Shown piece after piece: positions 12,831 to 26,830 of a stretch of 64,000 nucleotides of DNA. Location of the stretch: NCBI RefSeq assembly GCF_910591885.1, contig NC_063278.1:3807501-3871500 (forward strand). The letters are read 5' to 3'. The position numbers and the translations under genes were made by a program. Position 1 is the stretch's first letter; each line of letters starts with the position of its first letter. This DNA comes from Bombus terrestris. Its lineage: Eukaryota > Arthropoda > Insecta > Hymenoptera > Apidae. The notes beneath the pieces were generated by a model that was not told the origin of the DNA, did not search any database, and saw nothing but the letters and a program-made list of their open reading frames with translations.

Positions 12831-15800
12831 TGTATTTTTCGGCGCATGACGCTTTTCCCTTTCAGTTCTTAACTCAAGTACTTAACTCTTACGTGATACT
12901 CTTACGATTTCCGTGAAAATTAATTTAACATGTACGTAACTTGCCCTGATAACGACCAAGTTTATCGTTGGACCATTTGGCTCCTGCTTTCTCGACTCTA
13001 GCTCTAAATGATGCTACATTTGCTAATTTTATAATTACTAAAAACGCACGCATATTACCTGCAAAAGTAAGATTGTTCAGTAAGATAAAGACGCAAATTT
13101 TACTATAATTATTTATACACAAAGTATGTAGGTACGCGATAAATTTTTGATAATCCTCGTCTTAACATACTCGTTTATATTGCAACATCGATACTTTACG
13201 AGATATCTATGCCTACTCAAAAGTGAAACGAATGATTTAATATTTCCAGAAAAGCGAATTAGCAATTTTTCAATCAGCGATCTCTCGCTACACCGTTTCT
13301 CGATTCCTTTCTCTTTTACCCTGCTTCGAGCGTTAACGTTGTAAGTTGCGAGTCAACGTTAGGGGAAGTGGTGTTGACGAACGGAATTCGCGAGGAATTC
13401 GCCAATGGCTTTTCCGTTGTGCCAAGAACTCGCTGTATTCTGCAGACAGAAATTTAAATAACGTACGGTAATATCCGTAACACGGCAGTACAACTCGTTA
13501 CCGGGGAGCTAGGCGATTTGGAATTTCGTTATCTGCGAGCCGAGTCTATAAATACGTTTATACTTATCTATCCGCGTTAGTTGTCGGCGGATAAACGAGG
13601 CTGCGGTTGTTTGTTAGTTTTAATTGCTCGTACGCGATCTAAACATCGTTATGTATTAAGCAGAAACGTGATTACCAAACGGTTTGATCGTATACAGCAC
13701 GTAGCTACGTAAACCTAAATTAATTGTGAGTACGTTTATTGAGAAGGAACTTTTATCTTGATTAAAAAAGAAAAAAAGGAAGGAAGAAGAAACACGAGAC
13801 GAGAAAACTGAGAAAATCGACATTTGCTTCCGTACGATCTTGTTCCTCGGTTTACGCGGAGTATCCGCTTCGCGTGGTTTCGTTTGACGCGAATGAAAAT
13901 CGCGTAAATAAAGTTTGTCGGTATAAAAGTAAAACCATGTACGCGTATGATGACCAGCGCAACCTAACGTACTTTTATTCGTATCTCATACGGCAGTGAC
14001 GCGTGTAAACGTCGCCTAAACTAAATAGCTAGCAGTAATAAGCGTATAGAGTAACTTATTTAGTTTTAAATTTGCCAAATTATTTTACAAACTTTTAGGA
14101 AAACGTATTTTCTGACCGCGTAAATCAAGATCGCGCATAGAATCTACGTTAATTGTGTCGTAATTTACCGCGTAAATTCACGAACCAGCGTATAAAATAT
14201 TCGACGATGGATGACGAGTATCGTCGCAAGATGCGTAGGATTCACTTCGCGCGTGGTAATTGTGACACGATGAAAAAGTCGAAGAGTCGAGCGGCGATCT
14301 TCGATCGGAGGTTTGATCTTCGAACGAGCGTAACTTGCATCCGAGTCATAATTCAACAGCCACAATGATTCGTGACCAAGACGAAGTAGCAACGACACAA
14401 AGTTGCAGTCGAGTTACGCGTGACGAAATTTATGTTCCCGTGAAACAAACAAGTCGCCGTACGAAGCTCGTTTCTTCGCCTTTGCCTCGTAACGCTGCTA
14501 TTCTTCACCGTTCTCGACTCCGTGTGAATTATGGTCTTGCGGTTTTGCGAGGCTACTCTAATGTTTGGCCTAATGTAAAAATTCCCTAAAAAGAACCACC
14601 ATTAAGTACGATATCTGTACGCGCAAGTTTTAAAGAAAATCTCGCTTGAAATTGGAATTTGCAACGGTAGTTGCGCGAATGATCGCACAGTTAAGCAGCG
14701 TAATAGTAGCATCGGTATTTGGAACGTGAAATCGGTCAATTTAATATCTCGTCGTCTTTTTATAATCTCCAACCTTTTTTAAACATACAACGTTGCGTTA
14801 TTCCGGTAGATGGGACGAGATGTTGGAAATAACGCGGCAATCGTTAAGAATAATGACGGTCATTGATACTTTAACCTGTTACCTTCTGCGGGAAATCGGT
14901 CGGCTCGTACTCTGTCAATGGTCAAACACGCCGGATGTGACAGGCTGCTTGCTTAAAAATCCTTTCGTTTAATGTTGCATTATTCTACTTGTATTAAAGG
15001 CGAATTATGTCGTCTTTGCATCCCGTTGATAAATGAAACGAACTAACTCGATCGCCAGTCATCTTTCAGTGACATATACGAGATGCGTTACGAGCTGACA
15101 AACGATCCAGTCGACAGATCTAGAAGCTGCAGTTTTTTAATGTCCTGCGGTATCGACGACAGTGTAATTGAATTTAGAGATCAGCGTCTTCCTCGCGCGT
15201 AAAGTTGAGTAAATGACGTGTCATTTTGTTTATGCTTCGAATTGCAAATTATTATCATCCAAATGACAAGTTGCATTTACAGCGAAATTAAGTCTTGTTT
15301 CGAAGAATCGTTCGATTCTCGAAATACGTTCGTTGAAACGAAAGAACAGGTCTTCTGGAGGGTAGAGAGTATCGAAACTTAAATATAATTAGCTTCTTTG
15401 AATAAACTTGATAATTTCCAAGTAACGAACAGTTCGAATTAAACGCTCGTAACCGATAAGAATCTGTCGATCATCGATTAGCATTAAGAGAATCTCCGCG
15501 GATTTCGTGGCAGTAAAATTTTCGTCCGACCTGGAGCTACGTGCTCGCGTAGAATGACCATCTCTGTCGAGCATCAGAGGCCCCCGATACGATCGCAAAA
15601 ACCGCGATCATTGGTGCAAAACAGGCTGACAGTGTCGGGACGAGAAAGAACTGTTCGCCGATCGACACGTTCGCCATCACGAATGTTTTATAGTTAATTA
15701 ATAGCACGGCGGTCGCGGCCGATGGAGACCAGGAATTTTTCAGCAATTATTCGTTTCGTCGGCAACCGTCACGCGCACGCAACGCCACCGCGTCGCGACG

Positions 15801-17190
15801 ATCGGTCGCCATTATCAACACTGCCGCCGATCGGCACAACCGATTCCAGTTTGTCCCCTTTCTCGGATTAGATCTAACGAAAGCGAAATAAATCAGCGGT
15901 TCCCCCCCTGAACGAAGCAAAGAATATTTTATACGGGAATGTAAAATCGAACGATTAACAAGTATCGATCGATAAGATTTAAATTACAGAATCGTACGAA
16001 CGTTGTGAAAAGCGGTAGAGTCACGTGGAAATTCTTTTCCTCGGCTATTCGGTGTTTCGCGGCTAAAATTAAAGTTTCGCGCGAGAAAATCTAACAGATC
16101 GGTCGATCGTTCGCCTAATCGTCGGCTCTTACGGGTTTTTGAAAGCGGGAGGAAAGCACGTTTGCGAGCGGACGCCGAGATCGTAATTCACTTTCACCGA
16201 TCGTCGTGTGTCGAGCTTGTTTGCATCGAGCATGTAACGTTGTTTCTTCTTTACCTCGTGACGCCAAATTCCTTGACACGTTGCGTGGAGGATCGCGCCA
16301 GATCGCCTACCATACGACGTACCGTGTTACATGCTGCTATTCAAATAATAATGGTATAATAATGGTAATAGCAGTTTGTTCGACGATATAATCGTACGTA
16401 TGCGAAACAGAATTCGAACGAAAAGTATAATGCTGTAGGTTAAGGCAAACTAGCCTATTGTGCGTTGCGTGATTCTATTAGTTTGAATATTCTCGTTTCT
16501 CTGAATATTTATATTTCCACGTGAAATTAATATGTTACCGTATCGTATATTCCAGTTTGCCATACCTGTGTCTAGTATTCGCGTCCAATTTCTTGCTGAT
16601 TTCTCGCTAATTAATTTTTTGGAAATCTCCTTAAGGTACCTATAATTCTTGACAGCAAGATTCCGCTCAAGTAATATCTAGAAATTAATTTATTAAAAAA
16701 AATTCATCTGCACTTCATTAGCACCTGACCGTTTATTAAGAGAGCAATAAAAGTAGCTTCTCCGTGTTGAATATTTAAACCGTTAAACTGTTGCAAAATA
16801 TCCTGTCATTGTAAAATGTATACTTTTTATTCGCGAACGAAATTTAAAAAAAAAAAAACGAAGAAGAAGGAAGACGAAACAAACAATTTTCAAGAAAGCC
16901 AATACCACAAGATTGCGTGCTTAAGAAAGCGGTATTTCACTTTTTTTTTTTCTTTTTCTTTTGCGCATCAATTCAAAATTTACGAGGTGCTAAGTGAGAG
17001 CACTCGTTTAAATACTCGCGCTGCGAGACAAACGGTACACTCTCTAAAATCCAACTATTCCAGCGAATTTGAGAAATTAAACTCTACCTTTCCCATTCGT
17101 TATTACTTTTCACTAATTTTTCTCTAGCCACGTTAATCAAAAGTTTAATTACGCGTTACAAAATATCGCCGTTTCTTTCCATTTCTGCTG
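12831..17190. other. Non-coding stretch, no gene recognised
   Basis: About 4.4 kb of AT-rich, CpG-containing DNA. Open frames of 60-84 codons occur on both strands, overlapping at 14153-14589, 15389-15746 and 16162-16391. None carries a motif I recognise. Short A- or T-runs lie near 16847 and 16941. No RNA gene seen. Confidence 0.45.
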
Positions 17191-17212
17191 ACACACACAC
17201 ACACACACACAC
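17191..17212. repeat. (CA)n microsatellite
   Basis: Eleven uninterrupted AC units followed by ACTACTATTA. A simple repeat with no coding role. Confidence 0.95.
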
Positions 17213-18320
17213 TACTATTATAATCTACCTTAATCAAGAATCTAAAATGTCCCGATCTCGATACAATCGTCTTTACCTGACATTAATATATTTTTTACGG
17301 CGTTTTAATTAAAAATATCGTTACGATGAAAGTATAAGAAACTTCAGCTGTTCGAAGCAGCGAGAGTTTTCTATAAGAATTAATTAGAAAATCTGGAAAA
17401 AAAACGCTTTTTTCTTCGACGCGCGTGTGATCACCAAGGTGTATTAAAATTGTTCCAATTAACATGTAAAAATCATTAATTATCAATACGGATACGCCTT
17501 TGGAGCAACTGGCTCCGCTAATCGAATTGATCACTTGCGTAAAGAAGAACGAACTGGAAAGTAACCAGGTTAATTGTTTATTGCAACAATATCGGATATC
17601 TACTTTTTACCGATAATTATTATTACAAGCAAAGGATCATTAATCTCTAACCGATTATTCACGCGAACCGTGTTTAGAATCATTGCACGGATGAGGAGCA
17701 AATTTTGTAGGTTGAAACGTAAAATGTGTCAGGTTTTACCCTACTTTGTCCACATTACAGAGATTATTATGTTTCCGATATTTCATATATTCTGTCGTAT
17801 TACGCGCATCCTCTACATCTTTCCGCGCCTTCGAATTCCCCATAAACGCAAAAAAATCTGCAACCTAGTTGCGAGTTGGGCTTTGTGAAATCTCGTGTCA
17901 TTAATTTTCTATTAATTTTTTCCCCCCGTTAAAAACTGCCCGGCGCATCAGCAGCTCCATAAATATTATTCGCACAATTTGCTTAAATGCAGTGGCGCGT
18001 AAAAAACTATGCCACCACTGCTGCAGACTATTCGTATTATAGAATAAATACGAGGCGCATCCTCGACGTAAGTTCTGATTGGCTATTAGAGAAAAGCAGA
18101 AATTTATCTCCATAACGTTTCACGTTCGTCCAGTTCTACGCGCTTTAAACTACTTTGCCGCGTAGTTTTTACTATTATTCGGACACTTTGTCATAACGGG
18201 ACATCAATTTTTGTGTCTCCGCTTCGTAGAACGGTGCCGATCGAGCGCCGAAGGTGGCACCCAGCGTCGACGTAATTCCTCAAATAGCAAACACAAGGTG
18301 TTCGATGAAAAGTAACCGTA
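17213..18320. other. AT-rich non-coding stretch
   Basis: Short frames only, with no motif. Nothing else seen. Confidence 0.45.
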
Positions 18321-18523
18321 AAATTTGTGGCAAACCAACGTGAAGAGTGGAAATTGTGTTACGCCGTGCGGAATTTCGGAAGTTACGCTCGCGCTGGGTA
18401 CCGCTTCGTGGCCTGTCCAACGAGACGAGAGAATAGACATAAACGAAACGCGATCGCGTCTCTCTCGTCTGGTTGGACAGACTATAGGCGACATCATTCT
18501 ACGAAGCGGGGATAGAAAAACTG

Positions 18524-18808
18524 GTGACCTCTTGTCTCACGTCCAGTCTCGACAAAGTTGAAAACTACGTAGCGAGCCAGCTCAAGTCGCGCTACAATGC
18601 AACAATAGCATCGAAAGATTCGAAACAGAATTTCTGCCTTTCGTCGATCGCGACTTATTTTCCGGATATTGTGCGAATCGAAGGGTTAAGCGAGACTCGC
18701 GCAACAAAGTGGAACGTTCGCATGGCAAGTCAGGACACGTTCTTCCTGAGTGGATCAGATTTCGATCCTTGTTGCGCTCCGGTTGGCCGTTTCGATCAAC
18801 GCTCGTAG
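18524..18808 (+). CDS. Weak open frame of unknown function (doubtful)
   Basis: A 94-codon frame in a locally GC-richer patch (18.2-19.0 kb). The translation mixes charged and hydrophobic residues more evenly than the Ser/Phe/Arg-rich frames elsewhere in the window and ends ...DPCCAPVGRFDQRS. No signal peptide, membrane segment or domain is recognised. The annotated start is GTG; there is no good upstream ATG. It overlaps another plus-strand frame at 18325-18561. It could be part of an exon or chance. Confidence 0.12.
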   Translation: MTSCLTSSLDKVENYVASQLKSRYNATIASKDSKQNFCLSSIATYFPDIVRIEGLSETRATKWNVRMASQDTFFLSGSDFDPCCAPVGRFDQRS

Positions 18809-21800
18809 CTCAACGGGTGAAAGTGCTTAGCGACGCTGAATGCGAGCTTAATGCAAATCGAAGGGAGAATCTCGCTGACGTACCCTCATTTGCATAACGT
18901 ATTGTCGCTTTTGAAGCGGGCCGGCGACTCGCGAGAAGGCCAGAGAAATCCGGACCGTAAAAGCAGCCGGTACTCCCAGTAAATAATTCGACCTGGCCGG
19001 TTAACGGGGATACTACGTTCTGTTCGTTGACGTGCCACATGCGATCGACGTATTCCTTCGACCTCTGATTCGAGAAAACAGCGAGGACATTTTTTTACGG
19101 GAAGCAGACGCGCGTGTCTCGCGTGTAAATTTCTATGGAACGCTGTTTAATCGAAGGCAGAGTAAAATATGTCTCATAGTTTAACGCATTTTCCCTTCTA
19201 AATGCATCGGCCCGTCGAATTTGTCGTCGCGTCTTCTTATTCCATCTGTCGTTACACGGTTTTCTGTAAATCGTCGCTGCGTCATTTTCTACGCAACTCC
19301 CATTCGATGTTCCGATGCAACGCGAAAATATCAACGGTCCATGGACGAACGCGAAATCCTGCAAAGATTGAAGAAGGGAGTCCATGTTTGGCGGACGACT
19401 TCTTATATAAAGTGACTAAGGTCCTTTGTTTCTTGCATCTTTCCACTTTCCACTTTCGCAAGCATGCGTAGCTGCAAACGTTTGATATTACGATGGACTA
19501 ACGGTTAGATCGTGGTCGCTTTACGATGTTAGGGTTAATGCGAAAATATTGGATGGACAGTTGGACAGGTATGTGTGTTAAGGAAATTATGTTCATTCCC
19601 GATCGTTTCTGACAGTTTTATCATTTGCTTTATTGCCAACATCGTACAAGCAGCGTCCTGACCTGCTAATACTATTACTCGAAATCTAAGGTAATCATAT
19701 TAAGTAAGTAGCATAATAGATAGCGCTTCGTTTAATGGTCAATACGTTCCTTCTATCTGTTTTTTTTTTCTTTTTTTTTCTCAGATTCTAAGACACGAAA
19801 GCATGGCGATTAACTGTATAATTTTATTTTCAAATCTGACATACATACAGTTCTCTCACTTGCTGTTTCTCCGTTATCCTGTTTATCTACTCTCTAATTT
19901 TCGAGTCTGCCGTTCTGGCTTTTGGCTCGTACTTCTACAGACAGGAAAAAATTCTCGAAGAATAATTAAAAAAACGAGCAAGTTAACTTCGCGCGTCTTA
20001 GTAGAATTCCAGGCATGTTTCTTTTATCTTACACAGACTTTGTTCTAACAAAGATAAATATCGTACAGGCAACCAGGTGAAGGATAATCGTTGCCGGGAA
20101 TTTCAGTTTTCCACGTTGTAAAAACTGCGCGCGTCATAAAGATTAATGAAATTGCAATGAAATTATTATAAAATTCTTTCCTCTCGTCGGGTTCGTTCGA
20201 CGTTCGCGACGATACTCGACGCGACGAAATACTTCGAAGGATGAAGAATTCCCCCTCCCTCGGAGCGCCTATCCATTTAGAAACGAGGAGCAGAGAAATC
20301 GAAAAAGAGAGATTCTAACGTTTTCTTGCGATGAGTCGAAGCATTTATCCGGTATTCGAGTGTCGCGGCGAGAAACGGACACGAAACGCCGGTAAAAAGC
20401 GTAAAAATCCAATCAGCCGCTCGTTACCGATATTTTTCTAACCGTCGAGCCGGGAATTCTCGTGAAACGAGGAGAAATGAAGTAACGTCGTTGCTCTGCT
20501 GAATCGTCGGTAAATCAATCACAGCAAGATCCACGATTTAGCGTCGCGAGAATCGTGTCACACAGTCTCCTTCTAACCTTCCATTTTCCACCTGATATAC
20601 ATTCAGAACCAGGAATCTAAGGATTTTTAACGGTCGATCGCGAAACTTATCAAATACCTGACGATCGAATAATGACAGTTAACAAAGTGACAGTTAACTA
20701 ATAATTTTCTGTCTCGAGTAACGAATTTAAAGACGAGCCGGCGAGTTTCGTTTCGTTGCAACGAGTTTCTCTTAAATCGACTGTGTCTTTTCTGCGTACA
20801 AAGACAGATAAGAAGCTATATTTCAGATATACATAGGCGTGTAACAGAGATGTAACGGAGGTGTATTGTGCAAAGCAACGTTTCACTATCGCGTCCAAGG
20901 GATTTTACCGTGGATGGAAACAATCGTTGCAACTATTACGTTATCATGGATCTGTTTCGGGTGAAAAGGGACGAGGGGGAAAAAAGGCGATGACCAACTG
21001 CCTCGCGCGGCCCCCGAAGAACAAAGGTGTACGGTTGCGTTCGCTTAAGGAGGCGGGGATCTAATTTCACGCTGTCGTTGCATAATCCTGGATGCGAATA
21101 TAACACTCGACGCGTATTTATCTTCCACGGTCGGATCCATCGATCTTATTCGAACGACCATATCGAGAGTAATTTCATTTCGGTTATCCCGGTGAATGAA
21201 AAAGAACGGGAGGATGCGAATAAAGGAGGAACAAGCGTGTCGTATAATATACAAGTAGGCAATTTTTTCTTCTTTTTACACGATTCGCTTGGAAGTTGTT
21301 TAAGAATGGAAACGAGATTTCAAAGGTAACGTTGCATTTACGGGACGCGAGTTGAAGATTCGCCACTTTGTTAAAATTATACGTACACGTAGGCGTCCAT
21401 ACGTATTAACGATCAAAGGTTGCACAAAAAGCTAAGTTCCTATACCCGCAGAATTTACTAGAAACATACCGTTTACCCGCATAACGGATGCAAAAAGATG
21501 TTTCGAACGCGTTTCTATAAAATTGATATCGTTTCGTCAGCGAGCAGAACGCGCTCGATCAGTGCGTCGTGCATTTGCCGCACGATCGTTTCGAAACGAT
21601 CCAATCACGAACGATTGAGCGAAAGAATGATCGATATGTCTTTTCGACGCGTATAGGGACGGCTGCGTCATCCGACGGATTTCATTCTCGATGACGTTTC
21701 TCCAGACCGCGTCGCTGAAATTACTGTCACTCGAAAATCTCGAGGATCTAGAACCAGCTACGATGTACGTAGATTATCATGCACATTTTATTTTATTCGT

Positions 21801-23852
21801 CGATTTTACCATTTACGCGTTGCGCATACTTGTTATTACGTTTCGTCGGTTTATCACCGTCGTTCAATCGTCGAATAAATTATCAATGTTTTTTCTTCGA
21901 TTAATAGACGATTTCGAACGGTTGTCGGTAAATATTTCAATAGGTTTTTAATATTATATTTTTGTTTGCCCTCTGAACGTAAAGAAATAAACGGGCAGTA
22001 AGATATTTTTGAATGTTAGCGCACGTAGCGTTATATTTACACGTCGTTTGGAACATATTGTGTACGTTCACGCGCCATATTTCAAGTTACGAGCACGTTA
22101 ATTACCAACTCTGCCAAAACATGGCAGGTGCTTCATCGACTTGGAGTTTCAATCGTTGGCTGTCACGTGTATAGCGTGATAGGTGTACTTCTTTGTTTAT
22201 TTTTCTGCCTTTTTCGTTTCGTCTTCCTCGCCATGGTAAATTGGCCAAGCTTGGTTAACCCGTGTGAATAACCTTTGGATTATCCGCGACTCTTTGATAG
22301 CAAATAGGCAAGAAGCTCGTTAAAAATCCCCTGTGATTTACGATAATCGTCTTTTTTACTTCATTTTTAACTTCATTTTTACTACTCGCGATTTTCGATC
22401 GAGAACGTCAACTTCGTACATGTATTTTAAAAAATTAAACAAATAATCGCATAGGAAGTACGGTTGATTTGTCGATTCCTTCGACTCTTCGATCTTCAAA
22501 CTCTGTAAACCGAGTTAAACTCGCGTCACCGAGTTCTCGTTTCACAGACGCAAATTCGTATTGATATAATGTGATAAAATATACCCGGACTGTTCGAGAC
22601 AATGAATCTGAATATCAAACACGAAAAAGTACGACGTGCCGTCTACCGTCATAGTAACATCGATGAATATGTAATTAATCCAGGTAGATAAAGGAACGAA
22701 TCCCGTACTTTGATCACGTACGCTACACGTAAAAATATCCAAGAAATCAACTCTGTCGGACTAACTTGAAATTTTCTTCTAATTTTACGCGCTGTTTCCA
22801 AGCGTTAATCGCACCTCAATATGATATCTTACGTGCTAAACTTCACACACGCATCCATACAAAAATTCCAACGAAATATTAAACGTCCTTCGATATAAGA
22901 AGATTTGCTAACCGATAGGAATTTATTCCTGCTTCTAGCGCTATTACACATGGAGAAACCTTGAAAAGATCTTATTTCCACTTCTATGATCATCACGCAC
23001 TAAGAAACCTTGAACTTCTGTTCGTTAACATCCTGTAAAACATAAAACCTTCGATTAATCCGCACATCGTCCAACGACAAACTCGTTTCAGCATTATTTT
23101 CTGACTACCAATGCACAATGCAATTACGCCTACACCTTGAATCGAACGTCTCCTTAAACCTGCAAACCGATCTTTCATGCGATACACCTATTTACTCGTC
23201 TTATGGTAGATTTCCTGCTTCGACGGTGGAAACTTGAACGAAAATACAATCTCTAAACCGGGATATTAAAATAGAACGCGATCGAAATAAGGTATTTTCT
23301 TAAATCGTAAGATATTGTCAGAATCAATTTTTCGAATAAACTTTCTAACGGAATAAACGACATCGCACAGGACGATACTGCACAGAACCACGATGCGTAA
23401 AATGTCCACAAGTTGATCACCGATGATGCTTTTGTCGTATCTCGCGTCAGATTCTCCTATCAAAATTTTCTTTAAAACGAAACACAATCCTCCTGTAGAA
23501 AACACCAGAAGCAGAGCTTCCTAAATCTCAAAGTCCATCTCTCTCGTGGATCTATCAGGCAATTTCCAGCAAGCTTTATACACTTCGCGAACTTCTCGAC
23601 AGCGGAAAACCAAACGTACTCCTCGTAAAACAAACTGCCGCAAACTCAATCTCTCAGCGATTTATAGCTTTCGTTGATCAACTCGCAGTGACCTGCATAC
23701 ACGTTTGTTCACAAATTCTCGTCAAATTAGAGATAGCTGAGAAACCGCGGCATTTTTCACAGAACCAAACCACAGAAAGACCATCGACGTCTATCTCGAC
23801 GAACCAACCACCGCTTACTACGTCGTTGCTCTCCTAATTCACACCACACATT
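18809..23852. other. Non-coding stretch, no gene recognised
   Basis: About 5 kb with scattered short frames on both strands. T-rich runs lie near 19760-19780. GC rises modestly at 20.2-21.1 kb without a recognisable exon. No RNA gene, transposon end or array seen. Confidence 0.45.
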
Positions 23853-24286
23853 CTACGAGTGCTTCGCTGCAAAGATATTGCTCCAAAGCGCGAAAGTTGC
23901 GGCAGGAAACGTCGGATCGACAGAATTTTCCCACTTGGAAATTGGCACTTTCCTATGTGCGCGCGCCGCTTTCGCGGATCGAACGCGGAACCCGTTCCTG
24001 CTTCCTGGACGAACCGTCGAAAACTTGTCCGCGCGAAAGACCTCGAAACGCTTCCACTGAAAATCGCGCGGCGTTAGCCGCTTTCGCAATACGGACGACT
24101 GGTTGCGCTCGCGCGTAACTCGTCGCACACTCGCACGCTCGTACTCTCGCGACGAGTAGATCGTTGCACCGTTCGTATCCACGCGGTCGAATATACACGC
24201 GCGTGATACACGTGTGCGTGTCTCCCCATACATGTCTCGGATCCAGAGTCGTAGAGCGTCTGCCCACACGAGTGTACGCTATGGTA

Positions 24287-24337
24287 GTGTGTGTGTGTGT
24301 GTGTTCGTGTGTATGTGTGTGTGTTTGCGCGTGTGTC
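24287..24337. repeat. (GT)n microsatellite, interrupted
   Basis: A GT-dinucleotide tract with TTC, TAT and TTGC interruptions, within the GC-rich block. It is followed by mixed CA/GT words including GATCACACGATC. Confidence 0.92.
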
Positions 24338-25133
24338 GATCACACGATCAGACACACAGCCACGGATGCGAGACACGCTCGCGCGGACCTGCACGTACAC
24401 AGAGGCGCGCGGAGAACAGGCAGCGCACGTACGAGTGTGTACTATACCGGAACGAAGCGGAGAGTGACTAACCTCTGCGAATAGAAGATGGACGTCCACG
24501 GGGATAGCTGGCAGGAATAATCCTCTGGTCGACAGCTGACTGAAGAATCGATGGAACGGTCAGAAAACGATCGTCGAGATCTGTCTCTTATGCCACGGCA
24601 TGCTGCACGCTCGATATTCTTCGTCCAACTGGCAAATATTTCGCCAGATATAATTCATAGAGAATAACGATCGTAGTTGTTCGGGCACAAAGTGTCACAG
24701 TGGAATCGACAACGAAACTTGGACGATAGCCATTCAATTTGTCCTTGACGATAGATGGATCGAGCAACGAGACGCACGATTCGTATGCGTGCTAGCCAAG
24801 CAGCGGTTAACGTCAGACACGACGATACACACGCCGGTATACACCACTGGCAGAAGCCGAGTTAACCTCGTGAAAATTGCAAGATGAAAGAAGGTCCGGG
24901 TCGCACGGAAGAGATTCACCGGCAGAGGAACCCGGACACGCACCGTGTGCCAGGAGAACGGGACGTCCACGCGTTCGCGCGGCCGGATACACGCTACCAG
25001 ATGTTGACGTCTCGCGAGGAGCCCGGACGCCGCCACGCTAGCGTTTACACGCGAAAAACACTCTCACTCGCGACCGAACACGGACACGTATGTTCCGCTA
25101 GCTTATCCACCGGATTAACACCTCGTTGGTACG

Positions 25134-25406
25134 ATGGTTTCTTTCTTCCCGTGGAACGTGTGCGCCGTTCTCTTCCTCACCCACTGGTCTCCAACTGTAC
25201 ACACGAACGTTGTTCACGACATGTACGCGCCTGTGATGTTCGAACATACAGTTAGAATATATCGTGGAACATCGGTGAACTCGAAAGAAACACGAAGGAA
25301 TGCGACGACTTTTGCTCGCTTGGACGAAACAAGGGCACCAAGGACCAAAGTCCTCGATGATCACCGATGTTGGCCGTTGCTGGTGGCTCGCGTTACGCAC
25401 GATTAA
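25134..25406 (+). CDS. Candidate first exon with signal-peptide-like N-terminus (doubtful)
   Basis: A 90-codon ATG frame inside the GC-rich block. Residues 1-24 (MVSFFPWNVCAVLFLTHWSP...) are hydrophobic and resemble a secretory signal, though the usual positive charge at the start is missing. The rest is polar and ends at a stop at 25404-25406. A possible splice donor, CG|GTGAAC, sits near 25274, which would give a short first coding exon. No family is recognised, and overlapping frames exist in this low-stop region. It could equally be 5' UTR or chance. Confidence 0.17.
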   Translation: MVSFFPWNVCAVLFLTHWSPTVHTNVVHDMYAPVMFEHTVRIYRGTSVNSKETRRNATTFARLDETRAPRTKVLDDHRCWPLLVARVTHD

Positions 25407-25581
25407 CGATGCCGCGACGAGCACGATACCATCCTGGGACAACGTGCACCAGGAACGGAGGTCTGACTGCGATCCAACCCGATCCAACGTGGATCCAGCT
25501 GTTCGTGGACGCCGATGTTGTCCGGGACAGTGTCACGCGGCCGTAAACCGTATTGCTCGCCGGCGACCGTACGACTGTACG

Positions 25582-25655
25582 CGTGGTGGAGGTGGAGGAA
25601 GGAGGAGATAGAGGTAGCGGTAGGTAGTGGCGGAGGAAAAGGTGGGGAAGGAGGA
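25582..25655. repeat. GGA/GGT-rich purine tract
   Basis: A G-rich tract of GGT, GGA and GGAGGA units with several runs of three or four G, such as GGTGGGG. It might form a G-quadruplex in the plus-strand product, though that is only a possibility from composition. Confidence 0.7.
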
Positions 25656-26083
25656 GAACGCTTCTTCGTGTTCCTCTTCGAGACTACCTTGGTGCACCTT
25701 CGGCTGCTGATCTCCTCGAATTCTCTATCCGGAGCCGAGAGAGAATTTGTTTTTCTCCGAGAGAAGCCGGATGTTGCGAAGGAAGAGACAGGTCTGCCCC
25801 CGCGGCTTCGCTGCTCGAATTTTTTTCCCCCTTCCGGCCGGGGAAGCTACGCGGCTGTCGACTGCCGCGGGAAACTCGTGAAAAACGACTTCCTGGGGAA
25901 ATTACATAGATACGCTTCAACGAGAACAACTATATAGAAGCCTGATCCGCTGCCGTGAAAACAGGTCAATCTACACTGGCCGGCGGAAGAAATCGAGCAA
26001 CGCGACGTAAATCGACTGAACGATTCTCGAGAGTTTCACCGATAGAAACGTAGGAATCTCCTATGATTTTTATATCCGCTATA

Positions 26084-26101
26084 TATACGTACATATATAT
26101 A

Positions 26102-26138
<37 letters not shown>

Positions 26139-26146
26139 TACATACA

Positions 26147-26193
<47 letters not shown>

Positions 26194-26205
26194 GTATACA
26201 TATGC
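26084..26205. repeat. Compound (TA)n-(CATA)n-(TA)n microsatellite
   Basis: TA-rich start, pure TA run at about 26107-26135, about nine CATA units at 26139-26176, then TA again to about 26193 and TGTATACATATG. Read in frame it gives runs of Tyr/Ile/His, which explains the long frames crossing it. Confidence 0.95.
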
Positions 26206-26613
26206 TTCATTCGAAGTTGCTCGGAGACAGCGGAGAAACGCAGATATAGGAAAAAGAGTTACGACGAGTTGTCTCGACTCGAAGCTTCCGATGGGAAAGC
26301 AGGAAGGAAAGAGCGACGACGGACGCGTTGGATCGAGTTGCGAAGCCTGTGCGGACGGTAAGAAGAAAACGGACGGCGCACCGCGACGGACGTTGGCAAG
26401 GCAAGGTAAGACACTGCATGCTGGCGCAATGTCTTACGGTGGCCGCGGTGCGCTCTATGGCGTGCATCATGGAGGACTTACAGCGGTATACCTTGCCGGG
26501 GCTTCGGCACGCCGACGAAAGGGGGTAGAGAGTCGGGGCCGCGAGCGAGATAGGCGCCACGAGGTGAACAGAGACGATCGTAGCGAGTACAACGAGCCGA
26601 GAGAATATATACT

Positions 26614-26630
26614 AGGTAGGTAGGTAGGTA
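26614..26630. repeat. (GGTA)n short tandem repeat
   Basis: Four AGGT/GGTA units in the GC-rich block. Confidence 0.9.
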
Positions 26631-26664
26631 TGTATTTCGCCTCGAGCGACTCCAGGTATAGCGG

Positions 26665-26830
26665 TACTCTTCGACTTCCCTCCCCGCGACCTCACCTGGT
26701 CCCCTACCCTAGGCTATACCACCACCTCGGTTCCAGCCACCTCTCGTTTCCCCTCTCTACACCTCGCCGCCACTACCACCTGGTCGAGTATCCTCCTCCA
26801 CCTCTTCCTCCTTCTCCCTCTTCCGACCAC
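26665..26830. repeat. Pyrimidine-rich CCT/CCA low-complexity tract
   Basis: Strongly C+T-biased sequence with recurrent CCACC, CCTC and CTTCC words. Translation gives Pro/Ser/Leu/His-rich frames without structure. Probably untranslated. Confidence 0.65.

Noticed and set aside
18806..18816. TAGCTCAACGG, similar to a tRNA A box
   Set aside because: No B box (GGTTCGANNCC) at the right distance and no acceptor-stem pairing, so it is not a tRNA gene.
26063..26623. 186-codon plus-strand frame
   Set aside because: Its first third is a Tyr/Ile/His reading of the TA and CATA microsatellite; the remainder has no motif and is overlapped by a minus-strand frame.
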